Part shown: positions 8,221 through 17,301 of the stretch, in pieces
How the letters are laid out: each line of letters begins with the position of its first letter
Numbering within the stretch: position 1 is the first letter of the stretch
NCBI RefSeq assembly: GCF_014697355.1
Contig: NZ_JACJRQ010000012.1
Span: 1-64,000 of the forward strand
Direction: 5' to 3'
DNA length: 64,000 bases
From: Nostoc calcicola FACHB-3891
GTDB lineage: Bacteria; Cyanobacteriota; Cyanobacteriia; Cyanobacteriales; Nostocaceae
Translations under genes and position numbers: made by a program
The notes under the pieces: generated by a model
Databases searched by the model: none
The model's input: the letters and a program-made list of their open reading frames with translations, nothing else
What the model was told of the DNA's origin: nothing

Positions 8221-10143
8221 TTATGAGTTGGCTGAGAAAGTACCAGCAGCAACTACATTTAGCACAGATGGTGCAAAAGCAGCAGGTGTTTGCCCTGGGT
8301 CAGTAATTCGGACTCCACGTACACCAACCGCAGTCTCAGATGTAATGTCTAGTTCCAATGACAAAACATAGTAATCGCCAGGATAAGAATTTCCCGGCAC
8401 AGCATAGCTGACTAGAGTTGGTTGTCCAAGTACCTTTGCGGCGATCTGGCTGTCAACGCTCTGGTTATTTGGGTTTTGGTCATCTACTGTGGAAAATTCT
8501 ACGGTAGGTATTGGTGGAGATGTGCTATTAACAGGAGCATATGTTAGAACTACTTGGATACCTGATTGGTTCTGCTCTACACGGGTAATAATGAAGGTTG
8601 TATTGCTCGCCAAGGGCATTAATTGTCCTGCTGGATTCGGTTCACTTGTGTTGTAGTATGCATTCCATAAGTCTGTATATATCAACTGTAAAGGCTGGTT
8701 AGCAAGTGTCGTCGGAGTACCTACGCAGTCCAAAGCCGGGGGTGTATTTGCGGTGGGTATCGGTCGAGCATAGAGGGACATATTGAAGGTACGAGCAACC
8801 TGTCCCGCCCAATTGATGGGTTGATTCTGAATCAGAATGTCTGAGAGGGTGAGTTTATTATCATTTAAATTTTGCCAAGATTGGGGAATCTGAAACACAG
8901 CATGTAAGATGAAATTGCCCACACCCTGAAGGTTTGGATCGACTGGATCGTAATATTCACCAGGGAAAGGCTCGTTAGTTACGGAATCCACCAAAGACTT
9001 TTGTCCCCTGACAATTTGCCAGCAGTCCCCAACTGTTGCACCTTCAGGTAATTTTACCTGTGAAGATACCGAATATGAGGTAGATTCGGGGTTAAAGTCA
9101 GGCATTTGGATATATAGCCCGACAGGATCGGCAAGACAGGCTATATTTGCATTACTTTGTCCCTGTACTGCCTGGTTAACTGAGCGACCAATTGTTGGAT
9201 CGCTGTTGCGATAAGCCTGTCCGTACTGACTACAACAAATTAATTGCTGAGGATCGCTATTACCTATTTTGCGTTGAACTGTAGCAGCACCAGCTAGCCC
9301 TAGTTCAGTCTGTAGTGTATTGGGTGTACTAGTCAGATGCATAGCACCACCAGAAAATTGCCTAGAATCGCCCGTCCTCACAGAAATTGGGCCACTGTTC
9401 CACTTGTTGAGTGGATTGTAAGCAGGGTTTTTGGTTTCTGGATCGATGACTGGTTGATTAGTTTCTGGGTCTAGCAATTGCAAGTCTTCTAGGGCAACCG
9501 AAATCTGCTGTTGCGGTGGTACACCATAATTAAGTGTCTCCTCGTAAAGTTCACGGACTTTTTCAGGATCGATTTTCCAGAGTACGTGCCAATATTCAGA
9601 ATTTTCGCAAACAAAATCAATGCGAATAATATTGTTATTGCTATCTCGTGTTACGCTCCATTCACAGTATTCGTCTTGCCAACCTCTAGGACCATAAGGG
9701 CCATAAATGTGCCCATTAGTTTGATAGTTAGACCAATCTACCTGTGGACAAAGATCTGTTGGTATTTTGGGAAAGGAATTAGCCGGAGTTTCTGGCTGTT
9801 GCCAATAGCCGCTATCGGCTAGTTGGAGAATTTGAGCATCGCTCTTATTATAGGGATTAGCTGGATTTGCCCCAGCTTTTAGATATTGAGACAGTCGATT
9901 TGGAAATGCATTCCAGGGAATTTGTGCCGCTGCTGCGCTATTTGGAATGATTGTGTATAAGGGATTATAAAAGAATGTTTGGTTAGAAGCATTGGTGACA
10001 TTCCAAGGATTGCCAACTATGGCTTGATTAATCCAGCCGCTGACATTTGTTGTCCAGAAATCAAGTAGCTCTTGGTGCTTGTTTGGATCGTTGGGAAAAT
10101 CATTCTGATTTGCTGGTGGTTGAAAATCTTTTAAAAATGCCAT
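8221..10143 (-). CDS. Large protein of unknown function, paralogue of 12985-14631
   Basis: 640 residues from the ATG at 10143. An in-frame ATG at 10338 would add a hydrophobic leader, but the paralogue at 12985 starts at the same place relative to the shared PPANQNDF motif, so the shorter start is preferred. Shared blocks with the paralogue include PRGWQDEYCEWSVTR, a VLWKIDPE-like segment, NKWNSGP, CSQYGQAYRNSDPTIG, DPVGLYIQMP and a C-terminal Ig-like stretch ending AAFAPSVLNVV. Identity is clear but moderate, so the duplication is old. No haem, copper or nucleotide motif was seen. Its neighbours are a haem protein downstream and a tyrosinase remnant upstream. Role unknown; possibly a partner of the tyrosinase. 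Confidence 0.8.
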   Translation of the reverse strand: MAFLKDFQPPANQNDFPNDPNKHQELLDFWTTNVSGWINQAIVGNPWNVTNASNQTFFYNPLYTIIPNSAAAAQIPWNAFPNRLSQYLKAGANPANPYNKSDAQILQLADSGYWQQPETPANSFPKIPTDLCPQVDWSNYQTNGHIYGPYGPRGWQDEYCEWSVTRDSNNNIIRIDFVCENSEYWHVLWKIDPEKVRELYEETLNYGVPPQQQISVALEDLQLLDPETNQPVIDPETKNPAYNPLNKWNSGPISVRTGDSRQFSGGAMHLTSTPNTLQTELGLAGAATVQRKIGNSDPQQLICCSQYGQAYRNSDPTIGRSVNQAVQGQSNANIACLADPVGLYIQMPDFNPESTSYSVSSQVKLPEGATVGDCWQIVRGQKSLVDSVTNEPFPGEYYDPVDPNLQGVGNFILHAVFQIPQSWQNLNDNKLTLSDILIQNQPINWAGQVARTFNMSLYARPIPTANTPPALDCVGTPTTLANQPLQLIYTDLWNAYYNTSEPNPAGQLMPLASNTTFIITRVEQNQSGIQVVLTYAPVNSTSPPIPTVEFSTVDDQNPNNQSVDSQIAAKVLGQPTLVSYAVPGNSYPGDYYVLSLELDITSETAVGVRGVRITDPGQTPAAFAPSVLNVVAAGTFSANS

Positions 10144-10986
10144 TTTTGATTCGGATTTCCAAATTAAATTACTCCACAATAAATTATTAATGAATAGAAT
10201 TTTTATCTGAGAGGATATAATAAAACTTATCAATAACAGCAATCCCGATGAAAAAAATTTCACCACCAAGGATGAAAATATAATTTTTTCTGTTCCCCGT
10301 GTCGGCAATGCTGGTAGTAGAATTACAGCGGTTCCCATTCCAAGTATGAATCATGCGATCGCCTTAAGCTTGCCGACGCATAGCGCCGACAAATTTCTAA
10401 GTATATAAGTAAAATTATACTAAATATATGATTTTCTCAGTATTTAATCTGAGTTTGAAGAACAAAACTCTTACGATGTAATCGATCCAGATAATGTCTT
10501 AAATCAGCTTGATTTAACTGGAATACCTTGTAAAGTTTTGTAATCCTAGTAGTACGTTTAAGGATATTATCAGGTATATAGATAATAATCACATATTAGC
10601 TGCATATCAATATTGTAATAATAGTTACTTCATTATATTGAGAAAAAATTATGCTGGTATGTCAAAAGCGGGACTGCCTAAACCATTCAAAGACCTGGCG
10701 TATATCTACCTGGAAATGGGTAAGTACACCCAGAATCACTGCCATTTGAGCCACCGAGACGATCGGAGCGTATGGACTTGAGTCTAAATTTCAGAATTAT
10801 CACTTAATCACTTAATGAAGCTCAAAATCTTATACAGCTTAGGTTTTAGCGATAGAGTTGGTATTAGGTAATATGCTTGCTCTGAGTGGCTTTAATCGAT
10901 TTTTTAGCTGATTTGGCGACAACTTTATTGTTCAAAAATCAGACACTATTCCTAATATCTCCAATTAAACTGACTAAGAATAAAAC
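10144..10986. other. Intergenic region between the two halves of the tyrosinase island
   Basis: Divergent intergenic DNA that should contain promoters for the genes at 10143 (minus) and 10987 (plus). It holds the tyrosinase remnant described separately and is otherwise AT-rich. A hydrophobic in-frame extension of the minus-strand gene (10144-10338) is read here as non-coding. Confidence 0.4.
10641..10771 (+). pseudogene. Tyrosinase gene remnant
   Basis: In one forward frame the DNA from 10641 reads YAGMSKAGLPKPFKDLAYIY. The segment from GLP to YI matches GLPQAFKDLTYI in the intact tyrosinase (codons at about 15844-15879) at 9 of 12 positions, at DNA level as well. Outside this segment similarity fades and no full domain remains. 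The best reading is the decayed remains of a second tyrosinase gene next to the first haem/large-protein pair. The matched stretch is short, so this is a moderate call. Confidence 0.5.
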
Positions 10987-12786
10987 ATGGAGAAGATTCA
11001 CCGATTTAATTTTCAAACGCTTAGCGTTATTCTATTATTTAGCTTGTTTTTAATAGCAAGTTCTACCTTTATGGCTGACTCGCTACAAGCCAGTACAAAA
11101 ATACCAACACAAGAGAGTTTTTCAACAGGTGACTTTCGATTACGAAGTTATCTCAAGGAAACTCATCCCAAGTTTTTATCCGGTACTAGGACTCGGAACT
11201 TGCTAATGGCAGATCAAAATTGTACTGCTGTTGAAACTGGCAAAATATACCGTTTTCTGGAGGGAATAGATAACTGCGTGACTGCGATGACGCAGCAGGA
11301 GATTGAGGAGAATTTAAACGATCAATTTGCTACAAATGTTCTTCGTGAAGGAACTTTCCCAGATAGCGTTGATAAGATAATCCAAGCTATTTCCAACTCA
11401 GGGTTAAATTTTCAACAGGCTAACTACATGGTAGGGGAAGGCGGTCAAATTCCCACTACGATCGCTTTGCGTGAAGCTCCTCGTAATCTGCGTTATGCCA
11501 TTGCTTGGGGAACGAATCCAACTACCTCTGCTCAGATTTTACTCAGCGCAGCACCGGGGGGGGACTCGAGTTTCTTACAGATCATCTCCTGGGACTCTAA
11601 AGCTAATAAATACAACTTCTACGAATTCCGAGAACAGCGCAGTTCAGATATGGGGTCTACTACTAAAGTATGGAGTTGGGCAGGAGATTCATCAATGGCG
11701 CGGCTTCCCCAGACGATAGGACAAGGGTGCTTTGACTGCCATCATAATGGGGTCGCGATCATGAAAGAACTAGCGGTTCCCTGGAATAACTGGCAATCTC
11801 AACGTGCCACGATATCGTCTCAAGTTGTACCCATAGTCGTTGCCAACGAAGCAATATTTCAGAATTTGACTGGTGCTGAGAACCTAGAACAGGTCATTAA
11901 AGGAGGATTTCAGAACTACTACACCAATTGGTTGCGTAAGCGCTACCAAAAGCAGGATTCCACTGTTCAGCTGAGTGATACTAATCAAATGTTGGCTCAT
12001 GTCATTTCTAATACCACAATCAACTTTGGTTCCACCAATATTCAAAGCAATGGCAGTCAGACAAGCCCCCCCAACAGTGATATTAGCGGAATTCCAAATG
12101 ACTTTTTGCTTTGGGATTCAATTCTAAGTACTACTTTGGGTCTCCAATACCAGATTCCAACCATCACATTTAAGCGTGAAGATTACGACAATTATCTGAA
12201 AGCCAATAACTTCAAACTTGTCCAAGATCAATCTCCTGGTTATGAGCAGAATGGTTCCACTTACTTTGCTTTCTTTGTACCTGTACCTTCGGCAGAAGAT
12301 ACTCTCATGGTCAGACAACTGCGTCAACAGAAAATTCTCTCAGATAAATTTATAGCCGCCCTTTTAATGGTGGATTTCAAAAACCCAGTTTTTTCTGAGA
12401 AGCGCACAGGTTTACAGCAGTATGCAGATCAAATTACAACTGGTACTATCACAAATGGAGTCAGCGACGTACCTGACAAATTTGTTGCCCTTGTTAAATC
12501 TGCGGCTGAGAAACAACCTGCCTGCGATGCAAACAATTTAGATAGCTGTACAGGTGAGCAACAATTCCTTCAAATCTGGAATTTAGCAAATGACCAATGG
12601 AAAACAACTGTGCAGCAACAAATTCAAAACTATTTGAATACGATTGCACAACTTTCACCAGATGAGCAATTAGATCGACTGATGAAATTGAGCGTGCAAC
12701 GACGAAATCAATTTAAGTCTTGGAAATACATCAGCAACCTGAATGAATTTAGCTTACTTCTTCCCCAAACCAGTTTATCTCCCTAG
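10987..12786 (+). CDS. Exported c-type haem protein of unknown function
   Basis: 599 residues. The N-terminus has a basic region, a hydrophobic core (LSVILLFSLFLIASS) and a probable cleavage region near residues 30-36, so the protein is exported. A single haem motif, Cys248-Phe-Asp-Cys251-His252, followed by a further histidine, lies in the middle. Residues 170-245 are rich in Trp, Ser and Gln; the C-terminal third is helical and Gln-rich. Similarity to the other CxxCH protein (6507-8120) is limited to the motif. The gene is 198 bases upstream of the large-protein paralogue at 12985, with a MITE-like element between them, and upstream of the tyrosinase, all in one direction. I infer an electron-transfer partner in an oxidative pathway; family not recognised. 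Confidence 0.8.
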   Translation: MEKIHRFNFQTLSVILLFSLFLIASSTFMADSLQASTKIPTQESFSTGDFRLRSYLKETHPKFLSGTRTRNLLMADQNCTAVETGKIYRFLEGIDNCVTAMTQQEIEENLNDQFATNVLREGTFPDSVDKIIQAISNSGLNFQQANYMVGEGGQIPTTIALREAPRNLRYAIAWGTNPTTSAQILLSAAPGGDSSFLQIISWDSKANKYNFYEFREQRSSDMGSTTKVWSWAGDSSMARLPQTIGQGCFDCHHNGVAIMKELAVPWNNWQSQRATISSQVVPIVVANEAIFQNLTGAENLEQVIKGGFQNYYTNWLRKRYQKQDSTVQLSDTNQMLAHVISNTTINFGSTNIQSNGSQTSPPNSDISGIPNDFLLWDSILSTTLGLQYQIPTITFKREDYDNYLKANNFKLVQDQSPGYEQNGSTYFAFFVPVPSAEDTLMVRQLRQQKILSDKFIAALLMVDFKNPVFSEKRTGLQQYADQITTGTITNGVSDVPDKFVALVKSAAEKQPACDANNLDSCTGEQQFLQIWNLANDQWKTTVQQQIQNYLNTIAQLSPDEQLDRLMKLSVQRRNQFKSWKYISNLNEFSLLLPQTSLSP

Positions 12787-12789
12787 CCT

Positions 12790-12923
12790 CTAGTAGTCTG
12801 CCAACCCAAAAATGCGCTTGTGAGGGCTGGGGAAAGGGGAAAGGGAAAAGGGTAAGGGATTTAAACCCTTTCCCCCTTCACCCTTCCCCTTTACCCCACC
12901 AAGTTCGCTTGGCGAACTACTAG
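12790..12923. mobile_element. MITE-like inverted-repeat element, copy 2
   Basis: About 134 bases. The ends are CTAGTAGTCTGCCAA and, on the opposite strand, CTAGTAGTTCGCCAA, a good 15-base imperfect inverted repeat. The first 45 bases match copy 1 (6289-6416) nearly exactly and the AAGGG/CCCTT interior is similar. It begins directly after the stop of the haem gene and separates it from the next gene, so it may affect their co-transcription. Confidence 0.65.
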
Positions 12924-12984
12924 TCGTATTTTCTTTATTTCAATCACACAACTGCAAACATTTCCTCTTCTTTAAGGAATTAAT

Positions 12985-14631
12985 ATGCCTAATCTACCTC
13001 AATTCGATCCACCAGCTAATCAGAATGATTTTAAACCCGGTGAAGAAGATAAAGAGAAAGCCTTGCGATCGCGATGGAACGATAACATTAATCGGTTTAC
13101 ACAGCAGACCTTACAAAACGACCCCTGGAGTTCAACCAATCAACCAGAACTAACTCAGTACTATAATCCGCTTGACACAGACATTCCTGAGGGAACAAAA
13201 GGAGCTGCTATCAAATGGACTGCATTTCCAAACCGGATATTGGTTACTTATCCCAGTGCAGGTCAAGTTAACCAATGGAAGTACGCGGATGAAGGACCAC
13301 CAGATACAAACTATAGACCGCAGGGACCTCGTGGTTGGCAAGATGAGTATTGTGAATGGAGTGTTACCCGCAACGCAGACAACCAAATTACTAAGGTGAT
13401 GTTTACCTGTGAGAACCGGGAATACTGGTACACCCTTTGGGACATCGACCCAGAAGTTGTGTTGCGACTGTATCAAGAATTGGTTAGTCCTGAAGTCAAA
13501 TTAGAGGATCTTTACTTGACGCAAGATAATCAGCCAATAATCGACCCCGAAACTGGACGACCTGCCTACAACGATCTCAACAAATGGAATAGCACAACTA
13601 CAGATGGAGCAGTACATTTAATTAGTAACCCTAATTCCTTAAGTGCTGAGATTTTCCTGGCTGGTCAAGCTACTATCCTGCGTAAGGATGGTGCGGGAAA
13701 CCCGATTACTGACCAAGGGCAACTGATTAACTGTAGTCAGTACGGCACGCCAAATCGTAATAGCGATCCGACTATTGGAGCCACGGTAAATGCTTTAGTT
13801 CGTGGTAGTGGCGCACTTGGTTCTGGTGTGCGAATTTCACTAGAGAATCCGGTTGGACTATACATCCAAGAGCCAGCATTCGATCGCTATCAACTTCCCT
13901 TTTCGGCACCTGATGGGGCACAACCCTCGGATTACTGGAAGATTGTTCGCGGTCGCAAGCGTCAAAATGGAGAGGAGGTGGATTATATCCTCCATGCGGT
14001 GTTTGAAGTGCCAGAAGAGCAGGGGTTTACTGTCAGTGACATCACTATTGATGGGATTAATATTCAATACGGTTCTCAGATTACACAAACATTCCAAGTT
14101 GCTCTAGCTGGGTTACCGATATCTCAGATCGCCCCACCAGAAGAACTTCCATGTGCGGGGACTCCCTCCCGTCCTCTACCACGTCCTCTCTATTTAAGAG
14201 AGGCGGATGTATTGCAAATAGCCCTGCGTTCTAGTCTGAATATGCGAATTGAGCCAGGTACAACTGTAGATAATGTGGCACTGCTAGCATCAGATGTTGA
14301 TGCTGATGCCACCATTGAGTTCACAAATGGGTGTGGGGTAACAGTAACTAAACTTAGTTCTCAGGTAACTAATGGCGATCGATTGTTCATCCTTTCCATC
14401 ACAGCAGATCCTGATGCTCCACTAGGTAATCGTTCTGTGTTACTAACTAATCCAGATGGTTCTCATGGTCCGGCAGCTTTTGGGCTGTTAGAAGTGGTTC
14501 CACCTGGAACCCTTGCTAAAGTTGAAAAGCGTCTCCAAGTATCTAGAAAAGCAGCTGATATTTCTCTAGAATCAGTTGTTAGCGATAAAGTTCTTAAAAT
14601 ACTTGCTTCGGAAATTCCGGGGAGACGTTGA
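12985..14631 (+). CDS. Large protein of unknown function, paralogue of 8221-10143
   Basis: 548 residues, starting MPNLPQFDPPANQNDF after a clear AAGGAATTAAT ribosome binding site. It shares PPANQNDF, a PRGWQDEYCEWSVTR block, CSQYGTPNRNSDPTIG, ENPVGLYIQEP and the C-terminal Ig-like segment with the 8221 protein but is shorter in the middle and in the C-terminal region. No signal peptide and no recognised cofactor motif. It lies between an exported haem protein and the tyrosinase on the same strand. The repeated co-occurrence of this family with a haem protein and tyrosinase DNA suggests a functional link; the family was not recognised. Confidence 0.8.
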   Translation: MPNLPQFDPPANQNDFKPGEEDKEKALRSRWNDNINRFTQQTLQNDPWSSTNQPELTQYYNPLDTDIPEGTKGAAIKWTAFPNRILVTYPSAGQVNQWKYADEGPPDTNYRPQGPRGWQDEYCEWSVTRNADNQITKVMFTCENREYWYTLWDIDPEVVLRLYQELVSPEVKLEDLYLTQDNQPIIDPETGRPAYNDLNKWNSTTTDGAVHLISNPNSLSAEIFLAGQATILRKDGAGNPITDQGQLINCSQYGTPNRNSDPTIGATVNALVRGSGALGSGVRISLENPVGLYIQEPAFDRYQLPFSAPDGAQPSDYWKIVRGRKRQNGEEVDYILHAVFEVPEEQGFTVSDITIDGINIQYGSQITQTFQVALAGLPISQIAPPEELPCAGTPSRPLPRPLYLREADVLQIALRSSLNMRIEPGTTVDNVALLASDVDADATIEFTNGCGVTVTKLSSQVTNGDRLFILSITADPDAPLGNRSVLLTNPDGSHGPAAFGLLEVVPPGTLAKVEKRLQVSRKAADISLESVVSDKVLKILASEIPGRR

Positions 14632-15216
14632 AGAAGAATTCAGAAGTCAGAATTCAGGAGTCAGAATAAAGACGCGACGCTCGAGTACTCGCTATCGAGG
14701 ACTCGCTAACGCTACGCTATCAGTCGGGGATTGGGACTCGCTACTGATTGAAGACCACCAAATTGAAAATTTGGTGGGGGTCTAAAAAGAGATTATTCAG
14801 ACGCTCCTGCGTTGCTCTAAGCGAACGCGAGTGCGTCTCTAAGAGTTGCTATGCCGTAGGCTTTACGCTGCGCTATCCGCCAGTCGTACAAAAAACATTG
14901 CTGAATTCTGACTCTTGACTACTGAATTCTGTTTGATAACCTGTTTTGCACTCTTGTGGGAAAAGGATAAAGGGAAAATACACAACCTTTTCCCACTTCT
15001 GCAAAAAGTCTATTGAGCAGATACTTAAAGAAGAATTCTGAATTCTGACTTCTGAATTCAGAATCAATTAGTGGGGGATTCAGACCCGCCACTAATTTAA
15101 GACCACCAAATTGAAAATTTGGTAGGGGTCTTAAACCCGTTCATTTATCCGCCAGTTGCACAAAATTCATACTGAATTCTGGCTCCTGACTTCTGAATTC
15201 TGTTTTGATAAATACA
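14632..15216. repeat. Repeat-rich intergenic region before the tyrosinase gene
   Basis: Filled with dispersed repeats: several copies of the GAATTCAGAAGTCAG/GGAGTCAGAATTC type on both strands, and two copies of a hairpin (GACCACCAAATTGAAAATTT continuing into its complement) at about 14751-14782 and 15101-15131. The first 150 bases also have tracts of the type GCTACGCTATCAGTCG. No gene seen. The tyrosinase promoter may lie here or transcription may come from upstream. Confidence 0.6.
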
Positions 15217-16968
15217 ATGAACACAATACAATTCCCTACTTGGGATAACAACGTTAAACAACTATTTTCTCAGCCCTACTGGATAGAACAAGATAGACGA
15301 GATAAAGTTGCGGCTGAATGGCAGGGATGTATGTCTGGTTTCGGTATTACGCTTGATGATTATAAGAGTGTTCGTGAATCGGCTGTGACAATTTACCATC
15401 ACCTATACTCTCAAAGTATGCCTTTGACCCGCGATACTACTCAATACTGGCCATATGATGCGCTGGAATTACTACGTGTTTGGATTAATGAAGGTTGTAG
15501 ACTCGATAGTAATCAGCCAATTCATGAAGAACCCATTATTCCTCCTCCAGAATTAAAACCTATCAAGTTACGTGTGCGGAAAAATATTCTTGATTTAACT
15601 GAGGATGAACTGAATGAATATCGCATGAAACTGGAAACATTAGATATATCCAAAGTAGATTCTAACGCTACTTGGCAAAGATTAGCCTATCTGCACACAA
15701 CTTGGTGTTTGCATTACCAGGAAGCATTTTTACTCTGGCATCGAGCCTATTTATTATACTTTGAGAACTTGATTGACTTTCCCATTCCTTATTGGAACTG
15801 GATGTCCCCAAATGCCACTCAAGATGGTCATCCAGAATCAGGTTTGCCACAAGCATTCAAAGACTTGACTTACATTCACCCTCAGACAGGTGAAGAAAGA
15901 CCTAACCCGTTGAGATTTGCTATTGCCAAAGATGGTAAAAGTAAGAAATGTCAGACTCAAACAGGTGACTGTCTCAATGAAGAAGAATGCAAGTACGTGC
16001 AGCGCGATCCCATCTTATATACGACTGGTGACGATCGACGCAAGGAACGGGAAGAAAAGTTAGCCCTTGTGGGTAAATATCAACGCCAAGTTGCTAATGC
16101 TCTATTGTGGGATATCTTTAGTACACCGCAGGGCAATCCTGGGTATCCTTGGGCAAACATCCTCTCCTTCGATCCTCCTCCCCCTGATTGCGCGTACCCA
16201 AACAAGTGTGACTTTGATGGTCTATTCGAGCAGCCCCACGACAATATGCATGGTTGGGTCGGCCCAGATATGGCAGATAATGCTTATACAGCTTATGACC
16301 CTGTGTTCTGGTCTTATCATTCAAATGTCGATCGAATTTTTGAAAACTGGAATCGCGCACACCCAGGTGCGATATTTACATCTAATTTCCCACTTCGCCC
16401 GTTGATTGGTTCTTTAGCTCAAGAGATCGACCTTGTTGAAACTCGGTCTTATCTTTATACCACAATTGGTGATATGGCAAAGAATTCACAGTCTCTGGGC
16501 TATGACTATGAAGTGCCATCCGTACCAGACTCATCTGGAACTTTCTATGACCAGTGGTCAGATTATTTATACATCATCTTTAACAACGTCAAATGTACTT
16601 ATGATACTTACTCCATTGATATATTTCTTAACCAGAGCAATCCCCAGCCCAAAGATGCAAAGTGCGATAATTTGAACTTTGTTGGAAAAATAATGCGACT
16701 GGGTATGGGCATTGAAGATAACAAGGGCAGATGCATTAAAGATGGTGTAACGCGTGTCATTGATGCTAGTTACAACAGCTATTACCTCAAGCTGACTCCA
16801 ACTTCAGAAATTACTATTAGTTTGATTGTAACTAATCAAACTACTGGTGAGATACTCACACCGCAGGAGTACGCCAAGTTACCTGGTTTTGTGCCGACGT
16901 GTAATTGGGGTAAGAAAATATCTACTGTTGTGCCAGAATCATCTTCTGGAAATTGTCACTGTGATTAA
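15217..16968 (+). CDS. Tyrosinase / catechol oxidase (type-3 copper)
   Basis: 583 residues from ATG 15217 (a TTG 12 bases earlier is also in frame). Both copper sites can be read. CuA: His160 and Cys164-Leu-His166 in LHTTWCLHYQEAF, then His175 in LWHRAYLLYFE. CuB: His341 and His345 in FEQPHDNMHGWVG, then His368 in DPVFWSYHSNVDRIFENW. The Cys-x-His pair matches the thioether bridge of fungal and plant enzymes. Such enzymes hydroxylate phenols and oxidise catechols to quinones. No signal peptide is visible. The protein is longer than the catalytic core, with about 200 C-terminal residues that could act as a lid, and ends in a Cys-rich NCHCD. It is the last gene of the haem/large-protein/tyrosinase series. 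Substrate unknown. Confidence 0.9.
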   Translation: MNTIQFPTWDNNVKQLFSQPYWIEQDRRDKVAAEWQGCMSGFGITLDDYKSVRESAVTIYHHLYSQSMPLTRDTTQYWPYDALELLRVWINEGCRLDSNQPIHEEPIIPPPELKPIKLRVRKNILDLTEDELNEYRMKLETLDISKVDSNATWQRLAYLHTTWCLHYQEAFLLWHRAYLLYFENLIDFPIPYWNWMSPNATQDGHPESGLPQAFKDLTYIHPQTGEERPNPLRFAIAKDGKSKKCQTQTGDCLNEEECKYVQRDPILYTTGDDRRKEREEKLALVGKYQRQVANALLWDIFSTPQGNPGYPWANILSFDPPPPDCAYPNKCDFDGLFEQPHDNMHGWVGPDMADNAYTAYDPVFWSYHSNVDRIFENWNRAHPGAIFTSNFPLRPLIGSLAQEIDLVETRSYLYTTIGDMAKNSQSLGYDYEVPSVPDSSGTFYDQWSDYLYIIFNNVKCTYDTYSIDIFLNQSNPQPKDAKCDNLNFVGKIMRLGMGIEDNKGRCIKDGVTRVIDASYNSYYLKLTPTSEITISLIVTNQTTGEILTPQEYAKLPGFVPTCNWGKKISTVVPESSSGNCHCD

Positions 16969-17000
16969 CTGGATGTCTAAGCCAGACTGACTCAAATTTA

Positions 17001-17214
17001 ATTAGGGCTTGCTGAAAAAGTCCTTTGGTGAGGGCAGGGAATAGGGAATAGGGAATAGTTTTATCCCTATTTTTTTCAATTTCTTGTGGTACTAGAAATT
17101 GTCAATGCAAGAGTTTTAAGCCTTATACACCTAAAAAACTTGCACTTTTTGGTGCGGTGATACCCTGAAAAGTTTGAAATATCAGGATTTTACCGTTATT
17201 CAGCGAGCTCTAAT
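17001..17214. mobile_element. MITE-like element with 20-bp inverted ends
   Basis: 214 bases bounded by ATTAGGGCTTGCTGAAAAAG on the left and, on the other strand, ATTAGAGCTCGCTGAATAAC on the right: imperfect inverted repeats matching at 15 of 20 positions. The ends overlap TTAA/TAAT flanks that could be a target duplication. The interior has no open frame. The ends look like those of an insertion sequence, so a deleted or non-autonomous derivative is likely. It marks the right border of the tyrosinase island. Confidence 0.6.
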
Positions 17215-17301
17215 TAATCTCAGATTTTGCACCAGGCTACTGGAAGTCGCGGCTACACAAACAAAACCTGCCTACGCGGGTTAAATTGCTTAAACTCTTT
17301 G

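Noticed and set aside
10144..10338. N-terminal hydrophobic extension of the large protein at 8221
   Set aside because: The paralogue begins right at the PPANQNDF motif, so the start at 10143 is favoured; the extension is probably upstream DNA that happens to be open.
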